A DNA stretch of 64,000 nt from JAKVBH01 sp049800955 (GTDB lineage Bacteria > Pseudomonadota > Alphaproteobacteria > Rhodobacterales > Rhodobacteraceae), in assembly GCF_049800955.1 (NCBI RefSeq), contig NZ_JBNAGA010000002.1, positions 558,001 through 622,000 of the forward strand, read 5' to 3'. The translations under genes and the position numbers were made by a program. Positions 52,786 to 61,830 of this stretch are shown piece by piece (position 1 is the first letter of the stretch; every line of letters starts with the position of its first letter). Under the pieces are notes generated by a model that worked only from the letters and a program-made list of their open reading frames with translations, was not told the origin of the DNA and searched no databases.

Positions 52786-53361
52786 CTACCGGCGGCGGTC
52801 GCGGCGTGTGCTCATGGGCTGGAAGGCAACGCCGACATGGGCCTCGCAGTAGGGCTTGCCTTGCTGGACGGGCAGGCCGCAGAACCAGAAATCATCCGTT
52901 GCAGGATCGCCAACGGGCCATTTGCAGGTCCGCTCTGTCAGCTCCATGAGGGACAGTTTCTTGGCCTTTTTCTCGATTTCGGAGACTTTGGCCAGCGCCT
53001 CTGGGCTGATCTCATTGGCAGAGGGTTGCGGCGGGAGCGGCTGGCCGGCCGGGATGATCTGCTTGCGTGCCGGAATGGGCGTTGCAGCCTTTGCTTCGGG
53101 TGCAGGTGTGGGCTCTGCTGTTGCGGCAGCGGGTTTGGGTGCGGGCTTGGGCGCTGGTTTCGCCTTCGGCTTGGGCGCTTCTTTCGGTGTGTCGGATTTC
53201 GCAGCACCGGCGCCTGCGCGGTTGGACAGGCCCAAACGGTGTACTTTTCCGATAACGGCGTTCCGTGTCACGCCGCCGAGTTCCTTGGCGATTTGCGAGG
53301 CGGATTGCCCCTCGCCCCACATTTTCTTCAGAAGTTCGACGCGTTCATCCGTCCAGGCCAT
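52786..53361 (-). CDS. gcrA: GcrA cell cycle regulator
   Basis: Alphaproteobacterial sigma-70-linked cell-cycle regulator that binds CcrM-methylated GANTC promoters. The 191 residues begin MAWTDERVELLKKMW with the N-terminal DNA-binding helix-turn-helix (about 1-46, with NAVIGKVHRLGLSNRAG). A long Lys/Pro/Ala-rich linker (about 55-105) follows. The C-terminal sigma-interaction region with CKWPVGDP and WFCGLPVQ carries cysteines. The linker is more extended than in Caulobacter. It sits between the transporter gene and rimO, all on the minus strand. Confidence 0.95.
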   Translation of the reverse strand: MAWTDERVELLKKMWGEGQSASQIAKELGGVTRNAVIGKVHRLGLSNRAGAGAAKSDTPKEAPKPKAKPAPKPAPKPAAATAEPTPAPEAKAATPIPARKQIIPAGQPLPPQPSANEISPEALAKVSEIEKKAKKLSLMELTERTCKWPVGDPATDDFWFCGLPVQQGKPYCEAHVGVAFQPMSTRRDRRR

Positions 53362-53427
53362 GCGGCGTATCCCTTACGACAAAGAGCGGCCCTGCCCGAG
53401 CCGCCCTGCTGTTGATTGCGGTATATA

Positions 53428-54333
53428 CTATGTCTCCGGGGCGCGCGGGACAAGGGGCCTTCGTGCACGGCTTTCGCGCCAGGCCAGCAAAACCGCGCCC
53501 GCGATGATTGTCACGGCACCGAGGATCGATATCCCGTCGGGCCAGACACCGAAAATGGCGCCATCATAGAGCGCTGCGAAAATCAGTGTGGCATAGGAAA
53601 ACGGCACGACAAAACTCGCATCTGCCCGCGCCATGGAATTGACGAAGCAGGCCTGGGCACAGGCCATCATCAGGCCAAGGGCCGCCATGGCAGCCCATTG
53701 CGCGCCGGTGGGGCTGGTCCAGACGACAAAGGCGGGCCCTGCAATGAGCAGCATGCCGATACAATTGTTTACAAACAGAATCTGGAAGGCGGGCTCCATG
53801 CTGGACAATCGTTTGATCACGATGATCTCAAAGCCAAGCACAAGCGCCGCGCCCAGTGCGAGCAGGGCGCCGAACTGGATGACGCCCATGCCGGGGCGCA
53901 AGAGAATCAAGGCACCTGCAAAGGCGAGAACAACCGCGAGCCACCGCCAGGGCCCAACGCGCTCTCCCAGCAGGGGAATGGCGAGGAGCATGGCAAAGAC
54001 CGGGTTCATAAACGAGATCGCTGTCGCGTCGCTCAAAGGGATGAATGCCACGGAGGCGAACATCAGCGTCACGCCGGTTCCCCCGAGGATCGTGCGCGCA
54101 ATATGCCAGGGCCAGTGGATTTTGCCGATCTTCAGACGTGCCACAGCCGCAACGCTGGCGATGCCCATGAAGGCAAAGGCAAAGCGCGCCGAGGTGATCT
54201 GCAAGGGATGCAAAGGCGCGCCCAATGTGTCCGTCCCCAGTGCTTTGGCGAGCAGCGTGGTCCCGGCGATGAAGACAGTTGCCAGAAGCATGAGGCCAAC
54301 GGCAATCAAGGGGCGCTGTGCGTAAGGGGTCAT
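53428..54333 (-). CDS. EamA/DMT-family transporter
   Basis: Inner-membrane protein of the drug/metabolite transporter superfamily with about ten hydrophobic helices arranged as two EamA repeats. I use the ATG at 54333 (MTPYAQRPLIAVGLML), which directly precedes the first helix; an ATG at 54384 would add 17 residues. RFAFAFMGIASV and PLLGERVGPWRWLAV are typical loop-helix transitions in this family. Substrate unknown: metabolites or amino acids are usual. It is followed by gcrA at 66 bases on the same strand. Confidence 0.88.
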   Translation of the reverse strand: MTPYAQRPLIAVGLMLLATVFIAGTTLLAKALGTDTLGAPLHPLQITSARFAFAFMGIASVAAVARLKIGKIHWPWHIARTILGGTGVTLMFASVAFIPLSDATAISFMNPVFAMLLAIPLLGERVGPWRWLAVVLAFAGALILLRPGMGVIQFGALLALGAALVLGFEIIVIKRLSSMEPAFQILFVNNCIGMLLIAGPAFVVWTSPTGAQWAAMAALGLMMACAQACFVNSMARADASFVVPFSYATLIFAALYDGAIFGVWPDGISILGAVTIIAGAVLLAWRESRARRPLVPRAPET

Positions 54334-54429
54334 GCCAGGCTCGATTTGGGTGGGGTGCGAGACGTGCGGCGGCTGGTCTCGCATCTCGCGTGAATTAGAG
54401 GCAGGACCCGGATCGCGCAACACGTAAAA

Positions 54430-54461
54430 GAAAAAGGGCCGCCCGGATGGGGCGACCCTTC
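54430..54461 (-). terminator. rho-independent terminator of groEL
   Basis: On the minus strand AAGGGTCGCCC pairs with GGGCGGCCCTT (one G-T wobble), followed by TTTCTTTT. It lies about 40 bases after the groEL stop codon. Confidence 0.85.
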
Positions 54462-54502
54462 ATGTTTTTTAGATGAGACAGAATTTCTCGAGGGAAACCG
54501 TC

Positions 54503-56143
54503 TTACATCATGCCGCCCATGCCGCCCATGTCGGGCATGCCGCCACCTGCAGGCGCGCCCTCTTTGGCGGGCTTATCGGCAACCATGGCTTCTGTTGTGA
54601 TCAGGAGACCTGCAACAGAGGCTGCATCTTCGAGAGCTGTCCGGACAACTTTCGCAGGGTCGATAACGCCGAACTTGAACAGATCGCCGTATTCTTCCGT
54701 CTGCGCGTTGAAGCCGAAGGATGTGTCGCCGCTTTCGCGGACTTTGCCCGCAACGACAGCGCCGTCGACGCCCGCGTTTTCAGCGATCTGACGCAGAGGT
54801 GCTTCGATGGCTTTACGCACAATGGCGATACCAGCGTTTTGATCCGCATTGGCACCTTCGACACCGTCGAGGGACTTGCCGCCCTGCACGAGAGCAACAC
54901 CGCCACCGACGACAACACCTTCCTGAACAGCGGCGCGTGTCGCGTTCAGAGCATCGTCAACGCGGTCCTTGCGCTCTTTCACTTCGACTTCTGTCATGCC
55001 GCCAACACGGATCACAGCAACACCGCCTGCCAGTTTGGCAACGCGCTCTTGCAGCTTCTCACGGTCGTAATCGGAGGTTGTTTCTTCGATCTGCTGACGG
55101 ATCTGGGAGACGCGTGCTTCGATCTCGCCTTTTTCGCCATTGCCGTCGATCACGGTTGTCTCGTCTTTTGTGATCTGGATGCGCTTGGCTGTGCCGAGCA
55201 TGTCCATTGTCACGTTCTCGAGCTTCATGCCGAGATCTTCTGAGATAACCTGACCGCCTGTGAGGATCGCGATGTCTTGGAGCATGGCTTTACGACGATC
55301 GCCGAAGCCGGGTGCTTTGACCGCTGCAATCTTCAGACCGCCACGCAGTTTGTTCACGACGAGCGTTGCGAGCGCTTCGCCTTCAACATCTTCCGCGATG
55401 ATCAGCAGGGGCTTTTGGGACTGGATGACCTGCTCGAGGAGCGGGACCATGGATTGCAGCGAGGAGAGCTTCTTCTCGTGCAGCAGAACCATGCAGTCTT
55501 CGAGCTCAGCTGTCATCTTGTCAGCATTTGTCACGAAGTAGGGGGAGAGGTAGCCGCGGTCGAACTGCATGCCTTCCACGACGTCTGTCTCTGTCTCGAG
55601 GCCTTTGTTTTCCTCGACAGTGATGACACCTTCGTTGCCAACTTTCTGCATCGCGTCTGCGATCTGACGGCCGATTTCCTCTTCGCCATTCGCGGAGATG
55701 GTGCCGACCTGAGCCACTTCGTCGGAGTCTTTGACTTCGCGCGCTGCGGCTTTGATCGCTTCAACGACTTTGGCCGTTGCAAGGTCGATGCCGCGCTTGA
55801 GGTCCATCGGGTTCATGCCCGCGGCAACCGACTTCATGCCTTCTTTGACAATGGCTTGTGCCAGCACGGTTGCAGTTGTTGTGCCGTCGCCAGCCTCATC
55901 ATTGGTGCGGGAAGCAACTTCCTTCACCATCTGCGCGCCCATGTTTTCGAACTTATCTTCCAGCTCGATCTCTTTGGCGACAGAAACACCGTCTTTTGTG
56001 ATGCGGGGGGCGCCGAAGCTCTTGTCGAGGACCACGTTGCGGCCTTTGGGGCCGAGGGTCACTTTGACTGCGTCTGCGAGGACGTTGACGCCGCGCAGCA
56101 TGCGGTCGCGGGCGTCGGTATCAAAACGTACGTCTTTTGCCAT
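54503..56143 (-). CDS. groL: chaperonin GroEL
   Basis: 60-kDa subunit of the GroEL folding chamber. The 546 residues start MAKDVRFDTDARDRML and include the ATP-binding GPKGRNVVLDKSFGAP and DGTTTATVLAQAI, and end in the Gly-Gly-Met tail (GGMPDMGGMGGMM). Length is standard. It is the second gene of groESL, 43 bases after groES, and is controlled by the CIRCE element upstream of groES. A terminator follows. Confidence 0.99.
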   Translation of the reverse strand: MAKDVRFDTDARDRMLRGVNVLADAVKVTLGPKGRNVVLDKSFGAPRITKDGVSVAKEIELEDKFENMGAQMVKEVASRTNDEAGDGTTTATVLAQAIVKEGMKSVAAGMNPMDLKRGIDLATAKVVEAIKAAAREVKDSDEVAQVGTISANGEEEIGRQIADAMQKVGNEGVITVEENKGLETETDVVEGMQFDRGYLSPYFVTNADKMTAELEDCMVLLHEKKLSSLQSMVPLLEQVIQSQKPLLIIAEDVEGEALATLVVNKLRGGLKIAAVKAPGFGDRRKAMLQDIAILTGGQVISEDLGMKLENVTMDMLGTAKRIQITKDETTVIDGNGEKGEIEARVSQIRQQIEETTSDYDREKLQERVAKLAGGVAVIRVGGMTEVEVKERKDRVDDALNATRAAVQEGVVVGGGVALVQGGKSLDGVEGANADQNAGIAIVRKAIEAPLRQIAENAGVDGAVVAGKVRESGDTSFGFNAQTEEYGDLFKFGVIDPAKVVRTALEDAASVAGLLITTEAMVADKPAKEGAPAGGGMPDMGGMGGMM

Positions 56144-56186
56144 CTTGCTCTTCCTTTGAATTAGTCAGTGGTAATGTGAGGCGATC

Positions 56187-56474
56187 TCAGGACACGGTGC
56201 CCAGAATGTCGCTCTCTTTCATGATGAGCAGCTCTTCACCGTCGACGGTGACTTCGGTGCCCGACCACTTGCCAAACAGGATCTTGTCGCCTGCTTTGAC
56301 AGCCATTTCGATCAGTTCGCCGTTGTCCTTGCGCGCGCCTGCGCCCACGGACACAACCTCACCCTCGGAAGGCTTTTCTTTTGCGCTATCGGGGATGATG
56401 AGGCCGCCTGCGGTCTTCTCATCGGATTCAACGCGACGGACCAGTACACGGTCATGAAGCGGAGTGAATGCCAT
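56187..56474 (-). CDS. groS: co-chaperonin GroES
   Basis: 10-kDa lid of the GroEL chamber. The 95 residues start MAFTPLHDRVLVRRVESDEKT at the ATG at 56474, preceded by AAGGAG. The mobile-loop region TAGGLIIPDSAKEKPSEG and the DKILFGKWSGTEV strand are conserved. An upstream ATG at 56495 is less likely because the ribosome-binding site lies between the two. First gene of groESL; heat-inducible via CIRCE. Confidence 0.98.
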   Translation of the reverse strand: MAFTPLHDRVLVRRVESDEKTAGGLIIPDSAKEKPSEGEVVSVGAGARKDNGELIEMAVKAGDKILFGKWSGTEVTVDGEELLIMKESDILGTVS

Positions 56475-56531
56475 CTTTGTAGCTCCTTGGCTCAAAGGTT
56501 AGTGTTTGACGCCCGACCTCCCGTCGGACGA

Positions 56532-56558
56532 TTAGCACTCAAGCGAGGCGAGTGCTAA
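56532..56558. promoter_or_regulatory. CIRCE element (HrcA operator)
   Basis: TTAGCACTC (56532-56540) and GAGTGCTAA (56550-56558) match the CIRCE consensus with its 9-base spacer without a mismatch. It lies between the groESL promoter and the groES start, so the HrcA repressor should block transcription in the absence of heat stress. hrcA itself is not in the window. Confidence 0.97.
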
Positions 56559-56565
56559 CGGCGCA

Positions 56566-56594
56566 TAGCTAGGGGCCGCGATTTCGCGAGTCAA
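56566..56594 (-). promoter_or_regulatory. sigma-70-type promoter of groESL
   Basis: Minus strand: TTGACT (56594-56589), 17-base spacer, TAGCTA (56571-56566). CIRCE starts 7 bases downstream and covers the likely transcription start. Confidence 0.8.
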
Positions 56595-56745
56595 CAGGGG
56601 GGCCGCAGAAAAATTTGTCTCTTTGACATGAATTATGTCGATGCGCCTGAGCCGTCCGTGCTCATCCCGTCTCATGGGGTTGAAAGAGGCGCGCGTGGGC
56701 TACAGATTCCTTCGCGACGTAACATGTTCAACTTCGGGAGGCGTC

Positions 56746-57723
56746 ATGCGTATCGCTCTTGCCTTTTGTTTCGCGGCCTTCCCTTTTGTGGCCAGCGCCC
56801 AATGCGAGGGGCAAGATGTCCGCGCGAACCTCTCGCCGGAAAATCGCGCGGAGATCACTGCATCCGCGGCGGCCGAGCGCTATGGTGAGGGCAACTTCTG
56901 GCAAGCCACACGGGGCGATCGCAGCATAACCTTGATTGGTACAGTCCATTTGGGCGACCCGCGGCTGGATGGGATCGCCGAGGCGTTCCGTGATGAGATC
57001 AGCGCTGCGGATCAAGTGTTCCTTGAAATGACATCCGTGGAGCAGGAGCAGCTGAAAACTGCGCTGGCGAGCGATCCGGCGATGATCTTGTTGTCCGATC
57101 ATTCGCTGATCGATTTGCTGCCGCAAGAGACATGGGCCGTTCTGAAAGCGGGGGCGGAAGCGCGTGGTTTGCCCGGGCCCATGGCCGCTCGTATGCAGCC
57201 CTGGTATCTCTCAATGATCCTTGCGCTGCCGCCCTGTGCTTTGGCCGGGGGGCCGCCCGAAGGGCTGGATGCCATGGTCGAGGAGATTGCGCGCGAAGCA
57301 GATGTTCCCGCTTTTCCTCTTGAGCCTTATGACACGCTTTTTCGCATTTTCGCCGAAGAGCCGCTCGATACCCAGATTGATTTTCTGACGGCGTCTGTCC
57401 AAGACACAGGGACGTCAGAGGATATGCTGGCCACGACGTTGAACCTCTATTTCGAGGAAGCCCCTGCTGAGCTCTGGCACCTGTCCCGCGTTATGGCGCG
57501 GACGCAGACGACTATGCCAGCGGAAGAGTTGGACGTGCTCTTTGCGGAGCTGGAGGAAGCCCTTCTGTTTGAACGCAATCGGGCCTGGCTGCCGCTTCTG
57601 GAGGATGCGGAGGGGGACCGGATCGTTGCGGCCTTTGGGGCCGCGCATCTGTTTGGGGACGATGGCGTGCTGCATCTTTTGGAGCAAGCCGGGTATGTGC
57701 TCACAAGGCTTAAGCCGGAATAG
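56746..57723 (+). CDS. TraB/GumN-family protein
   Basis: A 325-residue exported protein of the TraB/GumN family. Residues 1-18 form a signal peptide (ending ASA). The family motif GTVHLGDPRLDG lies near residue 65, and the matching C-terminal GAAHLFGDDGVLHLLEQAGY near 300. These His/Gly/Asp motifs resemble metal-dependent proteases of the erythromycin esterase/Tiki type, but activity in bacteria is unproven. Start at the ATG at 56746 with GGGAGG upstream. It stands alone on the plus strand, divergent from groESL and convergent with a VPLPA-CTERM gene. Confidence 0.9.
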   Translation: MRIALAFCFAAFPFVASAQCEGQDVRANLSPENRAEITASAAAERYGEGNFWQATRGDRSITLIGTVHLGDPRLDGIAEAFRDEISAADQVFLEMTSVEQEQLKTALASDPAMILLSDHSLIDLLPQETWAVLKAGAEARGLPGPMAARMQPWYLSMILALPPCALAGGPPEGLDAMVEEIAREADVPAFPLEPYDTLFRIFAEEPLDTQIDFLTASVQDTGTSEDMLATTLNLYFEEAPAELWHLSRVMARTQTTMPAEELDVLFAELEEALLFERNRAWLPLLEDAEGDRIVAAFGAAHLFGDDGVLHLLEQAGYVLTRLKPE

Positions 57724-57755
57724 GGCCCCTACAGAAAGTTCTTCGACACAGCAAA

Positions 57756-57779
57756 GAGCGCCCCCAAAGGAGCGCTCCA
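57756..57779. terminator. hairpin between convergent TraB/GumN and VPLPA-CTERM genes
   Basis: GAGCGC (57756-57761) pairs with GCGCTC (57772-57777). On the minus strand it is followed by TTTGC, so it may weakly terminate both genes. Confidence 0.4.
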
Positions 57780-57802
57780 AATTCTTATTTCAGACCGGGA
57801 TC

Positions 57803-58387
57803 TTACCTTGTTTTCCGACGCAGCAGCATCATGCCGCCCAAACCAGCCAGCAACAAAGGCAAACCGGCCGGAAGTGGAATCGGGGCAAGCGTGCCAAAGA
57901 CCTGCAGTCGCGCGGAGCTGACTGTAATCGATGGGTTTCTCAGCTGCGTATCGGGGGAAAACTCCGACAGCCAGAAGGTAAACTCGCCCGAACCAACCGA
58001 GTTCGCGAAGGCGTCGATTGTCAGAACGTCGCTTGAGGCATCAATCGTGATGGTCTGTGCGCCATCGGAGACCGCGGCGAAGGAATCGTCGAAGAAGGAG
58101 GATCCGTCAGATCCTTGCACGCGTACGGCCCAAACTTCCGGTATCAGGCCAAAGAAGGCGCTTTCATCACTCGAGCCGCTGACGTCGAGCGTCAGTTCGA
58201 AGCGATCAATCGAGGTGTAATTGACGGCCGAGAAGTCGAAGGATTCATTGAAGTCGTTGTCGACGTCAAAGAAGGTAGTCGAGTTCGACGAGCTGTTGGG
58301 TATGAGCGTTTGGTCATAGATCAGCGCCGCTGCGGCAGACGAAGCAACGCTGCACAGAGCCATAGCCAATACAATTGGTTTGAACAT
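57803..58387 (-). CDS. VPLPA-CTERM sorting-domain secreted protein
   Basis: A 194-residue exported protein with a signal peptide at residues 1-20 (ending SAAA). The C-terminal sorting signal is IPLPA near 170, hydrophobic LLLAGLGGMMLL and RRKTR. The mature region is Ser/Asp/Phe rich (DVDNDFNESFDF and DVSGSSDESAFFG), with no cysteines, suggesting an acidic beta-rich, perhaps calcium-binding, surface protein. Start ATG at 58387 follows GGAAA. Its sorting motif has Ile in place of the first Val. Third such protein in the window; function unknown. Confidence 0.83.
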   Translation of the reverse strand: MFKPIVLAMALCSVASSAAAALIYDQTLIPNSSSNSTTFFDVDNDFNESFDFSAVNYTSIDRFELTLDVSGSSDESAFFGLIPEVWAVRVQGSDGSSFFDDSFAAVSDGAQTITIDASSDVLTIDAFANSVGSGEFTFWLSEFSPDTQLRNPSITVSSARLQVFGTLAPIPLPAGLPLLLAGLGGMMLLRRKTR

Positions 58388-58493
58388 TGCGGTTTCCTGT
58401 TTTCTACACGATGCAGTGGCACATCGATCAGCCCACAATGTCACTCCGATTTGAGGCGAATTTTAGACAAGTTATAGGGTTTACGGTGGCGTT

Positions 58494-60506
58494 TCAGGCC
58501 GCCAGACCGCGCCCCTTCAACAATGCCTCGACCCCGGGCAAGCGCCCTCGAAACTGCGTATAAAGCTCGGCCGCATCCACCGATCCACCCCGGCTGAGGA
58601 TATGATCCTCCAGCTTTGTGGCCGTCGTGGGATCGAAGGGATCGCCAACTTCCTCAAAGGCCGCAAAGGCATCGGCGTCCATAACCTCGGACCACATGTA
58701 GGAATAATATCCCGAGCTATAGCCGTCGCCTGCAAAGACATGGGCAAAATGCGGTGTCGCGTGGCGCATGCCAATGGCCTGGGGCATGCCGATCTCCGCC
58801 AGCACGTCCGCTTGTTTGACCATGGGGTCCGTTGGTGCCGCGCCCTCGTGAAACGCCAGATCAACGAGCGCTGAGGCCACGTATTCAACTGTCTGAAACC
58901 CCATGTCGAAGGTCGCGGCCGCCAAGACTTTGTCGAGCATATCCTGTGGCATGGGTGCGCCGGTTTCCGCATGGGTTGCGAACCGTTGCAGGACCTCTGG
59001 AACCTCGAGCCAATGCTCATAGAGCTGGCTTGGCAGTTCGACAAAGTCCCGCGCCACGGATGTGCCGGAGACCATCTCATAGGTCACATCGGACAGCATC
59101 TGGTGCAGCGCATGGCCAAACTCGTGAAACAATGTGCGCGCGTCGTCATAAGACAGAAGCGCCGGATCGCCCTTGGCGAAATTGCACACATTGATGACCA
59201 CGGGGGCCACGGTATCGGGGAATTTGCGCTGTGAGCGGAAGGCCGAACACCATGCACCGGAGCGTTTTGATCCGCGCGCGAAGTAATCCCCGATAAACAC
59301 GGCGACATGTTCCCCGGCCCGGGTAACTTCCCAGGCGCGGCAATCGGGATGATAGAGCGGCACGTCCAAAGGCTTGAACTCCAGGCCAAAGAGCCTGTTG
59401 GCGCAATCAAACTGTGCCTCGATCATGCGGTCGAGCTGCAGGTATGGCTTCAAAAGCGCATCATCGAGATCGTGCTCGGCCTTGCGGCGCTTCTCTGCGT
59501 AGTACCGCCAATCCCATGGTTGCAAAGCGCCGTTAACCCCATCGGCGTGCAGCATGTCTTCAAGAATTCGGGCATCCGCATCGGCGCGGGCTTTGGCGGG
59601 CGCCCATACATCCATCAGGAGCTTGCGCACGGCATCCGGCGTCCCCGCCATTTCCGTTTCCAGCTTGTAGGACGCAAAATCGTCATAGCCCAGAAGTTGC
59701 GCTCTGTCGTGACGCAGCGCCAGGATTTCAGCGGCAATGGCGCGGTTGTCCGTATCAGTGCCATTGGCCCCGCGCGCGCCCCAGGCCTTATAGGCGATCT
59801 CGCGCAGGCCACGATCCGGGCAGGTTTGCAGGAACGGCACAACGATCGAGCGCGACAGGGTTACCACGGGCCCGTTTGCCCCGCGCTCCTTGCCGGCTGC
59901 GCGCGCGGCGTCTGCGAGGTAGGTCGGCAGAGTGGCGAGGGTGTCTTCGGACAGATCCATGTGCCATTCGCGCTCATCGGCCAGCAGATTTTGGGTAAAT
60001 TGCGTGCCCAGCGTCGCCAACCGGCCCTTGATCTCGGACATGCGTTTGGCCGCTTCGCCGGTCAGTGCTGCGCCCTGGCGGACCCAGTTGCGGTGCATCA
60101 GATGGAGGACGCGGGCCTGCTCATCGCTCAGATCCAGCGTGTCTTTCGATGCCCAGACAGTGCTGATCCGGGCCCAGAGCTTTTGATTTCCGTAGATCGC
60201 CGCGGAATGGGCGGCAAATTTCGGGGCATAATCCCGCATGAGTGCTTCACGCGCAGGATTACTGTCTGCCCCCGCGAGATTGTAGAAGACGCTGGCGGCC
60301 TGATCGAGCTTCTCACCAGTCCGCATGAGCGCCTCGATGGTATTCTCGAACGTGGCGGGCTCGGTTTGATTCGCGATGGCTTCGGTCTCGGCCAGATCTT
60401 CGGCAAGTGCCGCCTCAAATGCGGGCGCGAAATCGTCGTCTGAGATCTCGGGAAACGGCGCGAGGCCAAAAGGGGTCGTCCAGTCGCTCAGCAGCGGATT
60501 TGTCAT
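58494..60506 (-). CDS. M3-family zinc oligopeptidase (peptidyl-dipeptidase / oligopeptidase A type)
   Basis: Cytoplasmic thermolysin-like oligopeptidase that degrades short peptides. The 670 residues start MTNPLLSDWTTPFGLAPFP at the ATG at 60506. The zinc motif is TLFHEFGHALHQ near residue 460, and the third ligand glutamate lies in DFVELPSQLYEHW about 27 residues later; a C-terminal GYYSYMWSEV segment with substrate-binding Tyr residues is conserved. It is similar in length to Dcp and to oligopeptidase A, so the exact subtype is left open. It lies 72 bases downstream of alkB on the same strand. Confidence 0.95.
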   Translation of the reverse strand: MTNPLLSDWTTPFGLAPFPEISDDDFAPAFEAALAEDLAETEAIANQTEPATFENTIEALMRTGEKLDQAASVFYNLAGADSNPAREALMRDYAPKFAAHSAAIYGNQKLWARISTVWASKDTLDLSDEQARVLHLMHRNWVRQGAALTGEAAKRMSEIKGRLATLGTQFTQNLLADEREWHMDLSEDTLATLPTYLADAARAAGKERGANGPVVTLSRSIVVPFLQTCPDRGLREIAYKAWGARGANGTDTDNRAIAAEILALRHDRAQLLGYDDFASYKLETEMAGTPDAVRKLLMDVWAPAKARADADARILEDMLHADGVNGALQPWDWRYYAEKRRKAEHDLDDALLKPYLQLDRMIEAQFDCANRLFGLEFKPLDVPLYHPDCRAWEVTRAGEHVAVFIGDYFARGSKRSGAWCSAFRSQRKFPDTVAPVVINVCNFAKGDPALLSYDDARTLFHEFGHALHQMLSDVTYEMVSGTSVARDFVELPSQLYEHWLEVPEVLQRFATHAETGAPMPQDMLDKVLAAATFDMGFQTVEYVASALVDLAFHEGAAPTDPMVKQADVLAEIGMPQAIGMRHATPHFAHVFAGDGYSSGYYSYMWSEVMDADAFAAFEEVGDPFDPTTATKLEDHILSRGGSVDAAELYTQFRGRLPGVEALLKGRGLAA

Positions 60507-60578
60507 GGTGATGAAGCTCCTTTGATGCAAGAGCTAGGAGCTGCCCCACCAATCGTCCAGCCCTCAAACGCGCTTGTG

Positions 60579-61727
60579 CTACCGAGGCATCGGATTTGTT
60601 GCGCTATTATAAGCAGACCAATCGGAGATATCGGGGTAATACTGCTTGCGCCAATCGCGCACACGGGGGTTCATGACCCGGCGCCAGAGCGGCGGGATCA
60701 TCGCGGCCATCGTCATGACGGGATAGCCGTAGGGAAGCTGCGGTGCGTCTTCATCACTGTAGTTCTGCAACAGGGGAAAGCGCCGGTCCGGCTTGTAGTG
60801 ATGATCCGAGTGACGCTGGAGGTTGATCAGCAGCCAGTTCGAGGCTTTTTGCGCGGCATTCCAGCTGTGATGCGGTTTGACGTGTTCATATTTGCCATTG
60901 CCCAGATGCTTCCGCGTCAGCCCGTAGTGCTCTACGTAGTTCACGAGTTCCAACTGCCAGATCGCTGTCCCGGCTTGCACAAGAAACAGCCCGAGCCCGA
61001 GCCAACCACCGAGCGCAAAGGCCAGCGCAAGCATCGCGAGTTGCAAAGCCCAATAGCGCCAGAACGGGTTGGACGCGGCATGCCATGGCAGGTTCTTGCG
61101 CTTGAGCATGTCGGCCTCCGCTTTGAAGGCGGATTGCCAGCATTGCCGCAGCACACGCGGGTAATATTTGTGAAAGCCTTCGTTGTATCGAGCGGTCACG
61201 GGATCGCGGGGCGTTCCGATGTAGCGGTGATGCACGAGAAGATGCTCGGACCGAAAATGGCTGTAGAGCACCTGCGCGAGCAAAAGGTCTGCCATGGTGC
61301 GTTCGAGCTTGTTTTTCTGATGCATCAATTCATGCGAATAATTGATCCCCACAGTGCCCGAGATCACGCCCATCCCGAAAAACAGCCCGACGAGTTCCCA
61401 ACCTGACAGATGATCCGCCCGGGTTGCGACATAGATCAGCCCAAAAAGCGTCGCTGCCTGAAGTGGAGCCCAGGCGATCGTGACCAAGCGGTACCAGAAG
61501 AGATCTTCGTCGGGTGTTTGCGGATCGGCATTGTCGGTGTAGAGGCCCAAAACGGCATCCAGTGCCGAAAAGAGGTACCATGTTGCTACGGGAACGATAA
61601 TGACCCACCAGCCGCCCAAAGAGGCGGACAGCCATACCAACGGCAAGAGCAGCAGCGACAGCCAGAAAGGCAGGGCGGATGTCCACTTGGACAGCTGTTG
61701 TGCGGGGATGTTGGAGAATGCGGTCAT
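60579..61727 (-). CDS. alkB: alkane 1-monooxygenase
   Basis: Membrane di-iron hydroxylase that oxidises the terminal carbon of n-alkanes, the first step of alkane use. The 382 residues have about six hydrophobic helices and all histidine boxes: HELMH near residue 129, EHLLVHHR near residue 160, and RHSDHH near residue 302, plus the alkane-hydroxylase-specific NYVEHYGL. Rubredoxin and rubredoxin reductase, the electron partners, are not in the window. Start ATG at 61727 has GAGG upstream. An inverted repeat (ATACA-N8-TGTAT, 61748-61765) lies in its promoter region. Confidence 0.96.
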   Translation of the reverse strand: MTAFSNIPAQQLSKWTSALPFWLSLLLLPLVWLSASLGGWWVIIVPVATWYLFSALDAVLGLYTDNADPQTPDEDLFWYRLVTIAWAPLQAATLFGLIYVATRADHLSGWELVGLFFGMGVISGTVGINYSHELMHQKNKLERTMADLLLAQVLYSHFRSEHLLVHHRYIGTPRDPVTARYNEGFHKYYPRVLRQCWQSAFKAEADMLKRKNLPWHAASNPFWRYWALQLAMLALAFALGGWLGLGLFLVQAGTAIWQLELVNYVEHYGLTRKHLGNGKYEHVKPHHSWNAAQKASNWLLINLQRHSDHHYKPDRRFPLLQNYSDEDAPQLPYGYPVMTMAAMIPPLWRRVMNPRVRDWRKQYYPDISDWSAYNSATNPMPR

Positions 61728-61747
61728 GGGACCTCGGAGCTAACAGG

Positions 61748-61765
61748 ATACAGTTTCTGTTGTAT
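61748..61765. promoter_or_regulatory. inverted repeat upstream of alkB
   Basis: ATACA (61748-61752) and TGTAT (61761-61765) are inverted with an 8-base spacer, which itself contributes an ACAG/CTGT pair. It is located 20 bases before the alkB start; a regulator operator is possible. Confidence 0.4.
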
Positions 61766-61830
61766 TTACCGCTCTCGCCCCGCTGCTCATAGTATTTTCA
61801 AACATGCCTTTGCGTCACAAAGCGGGGCGT

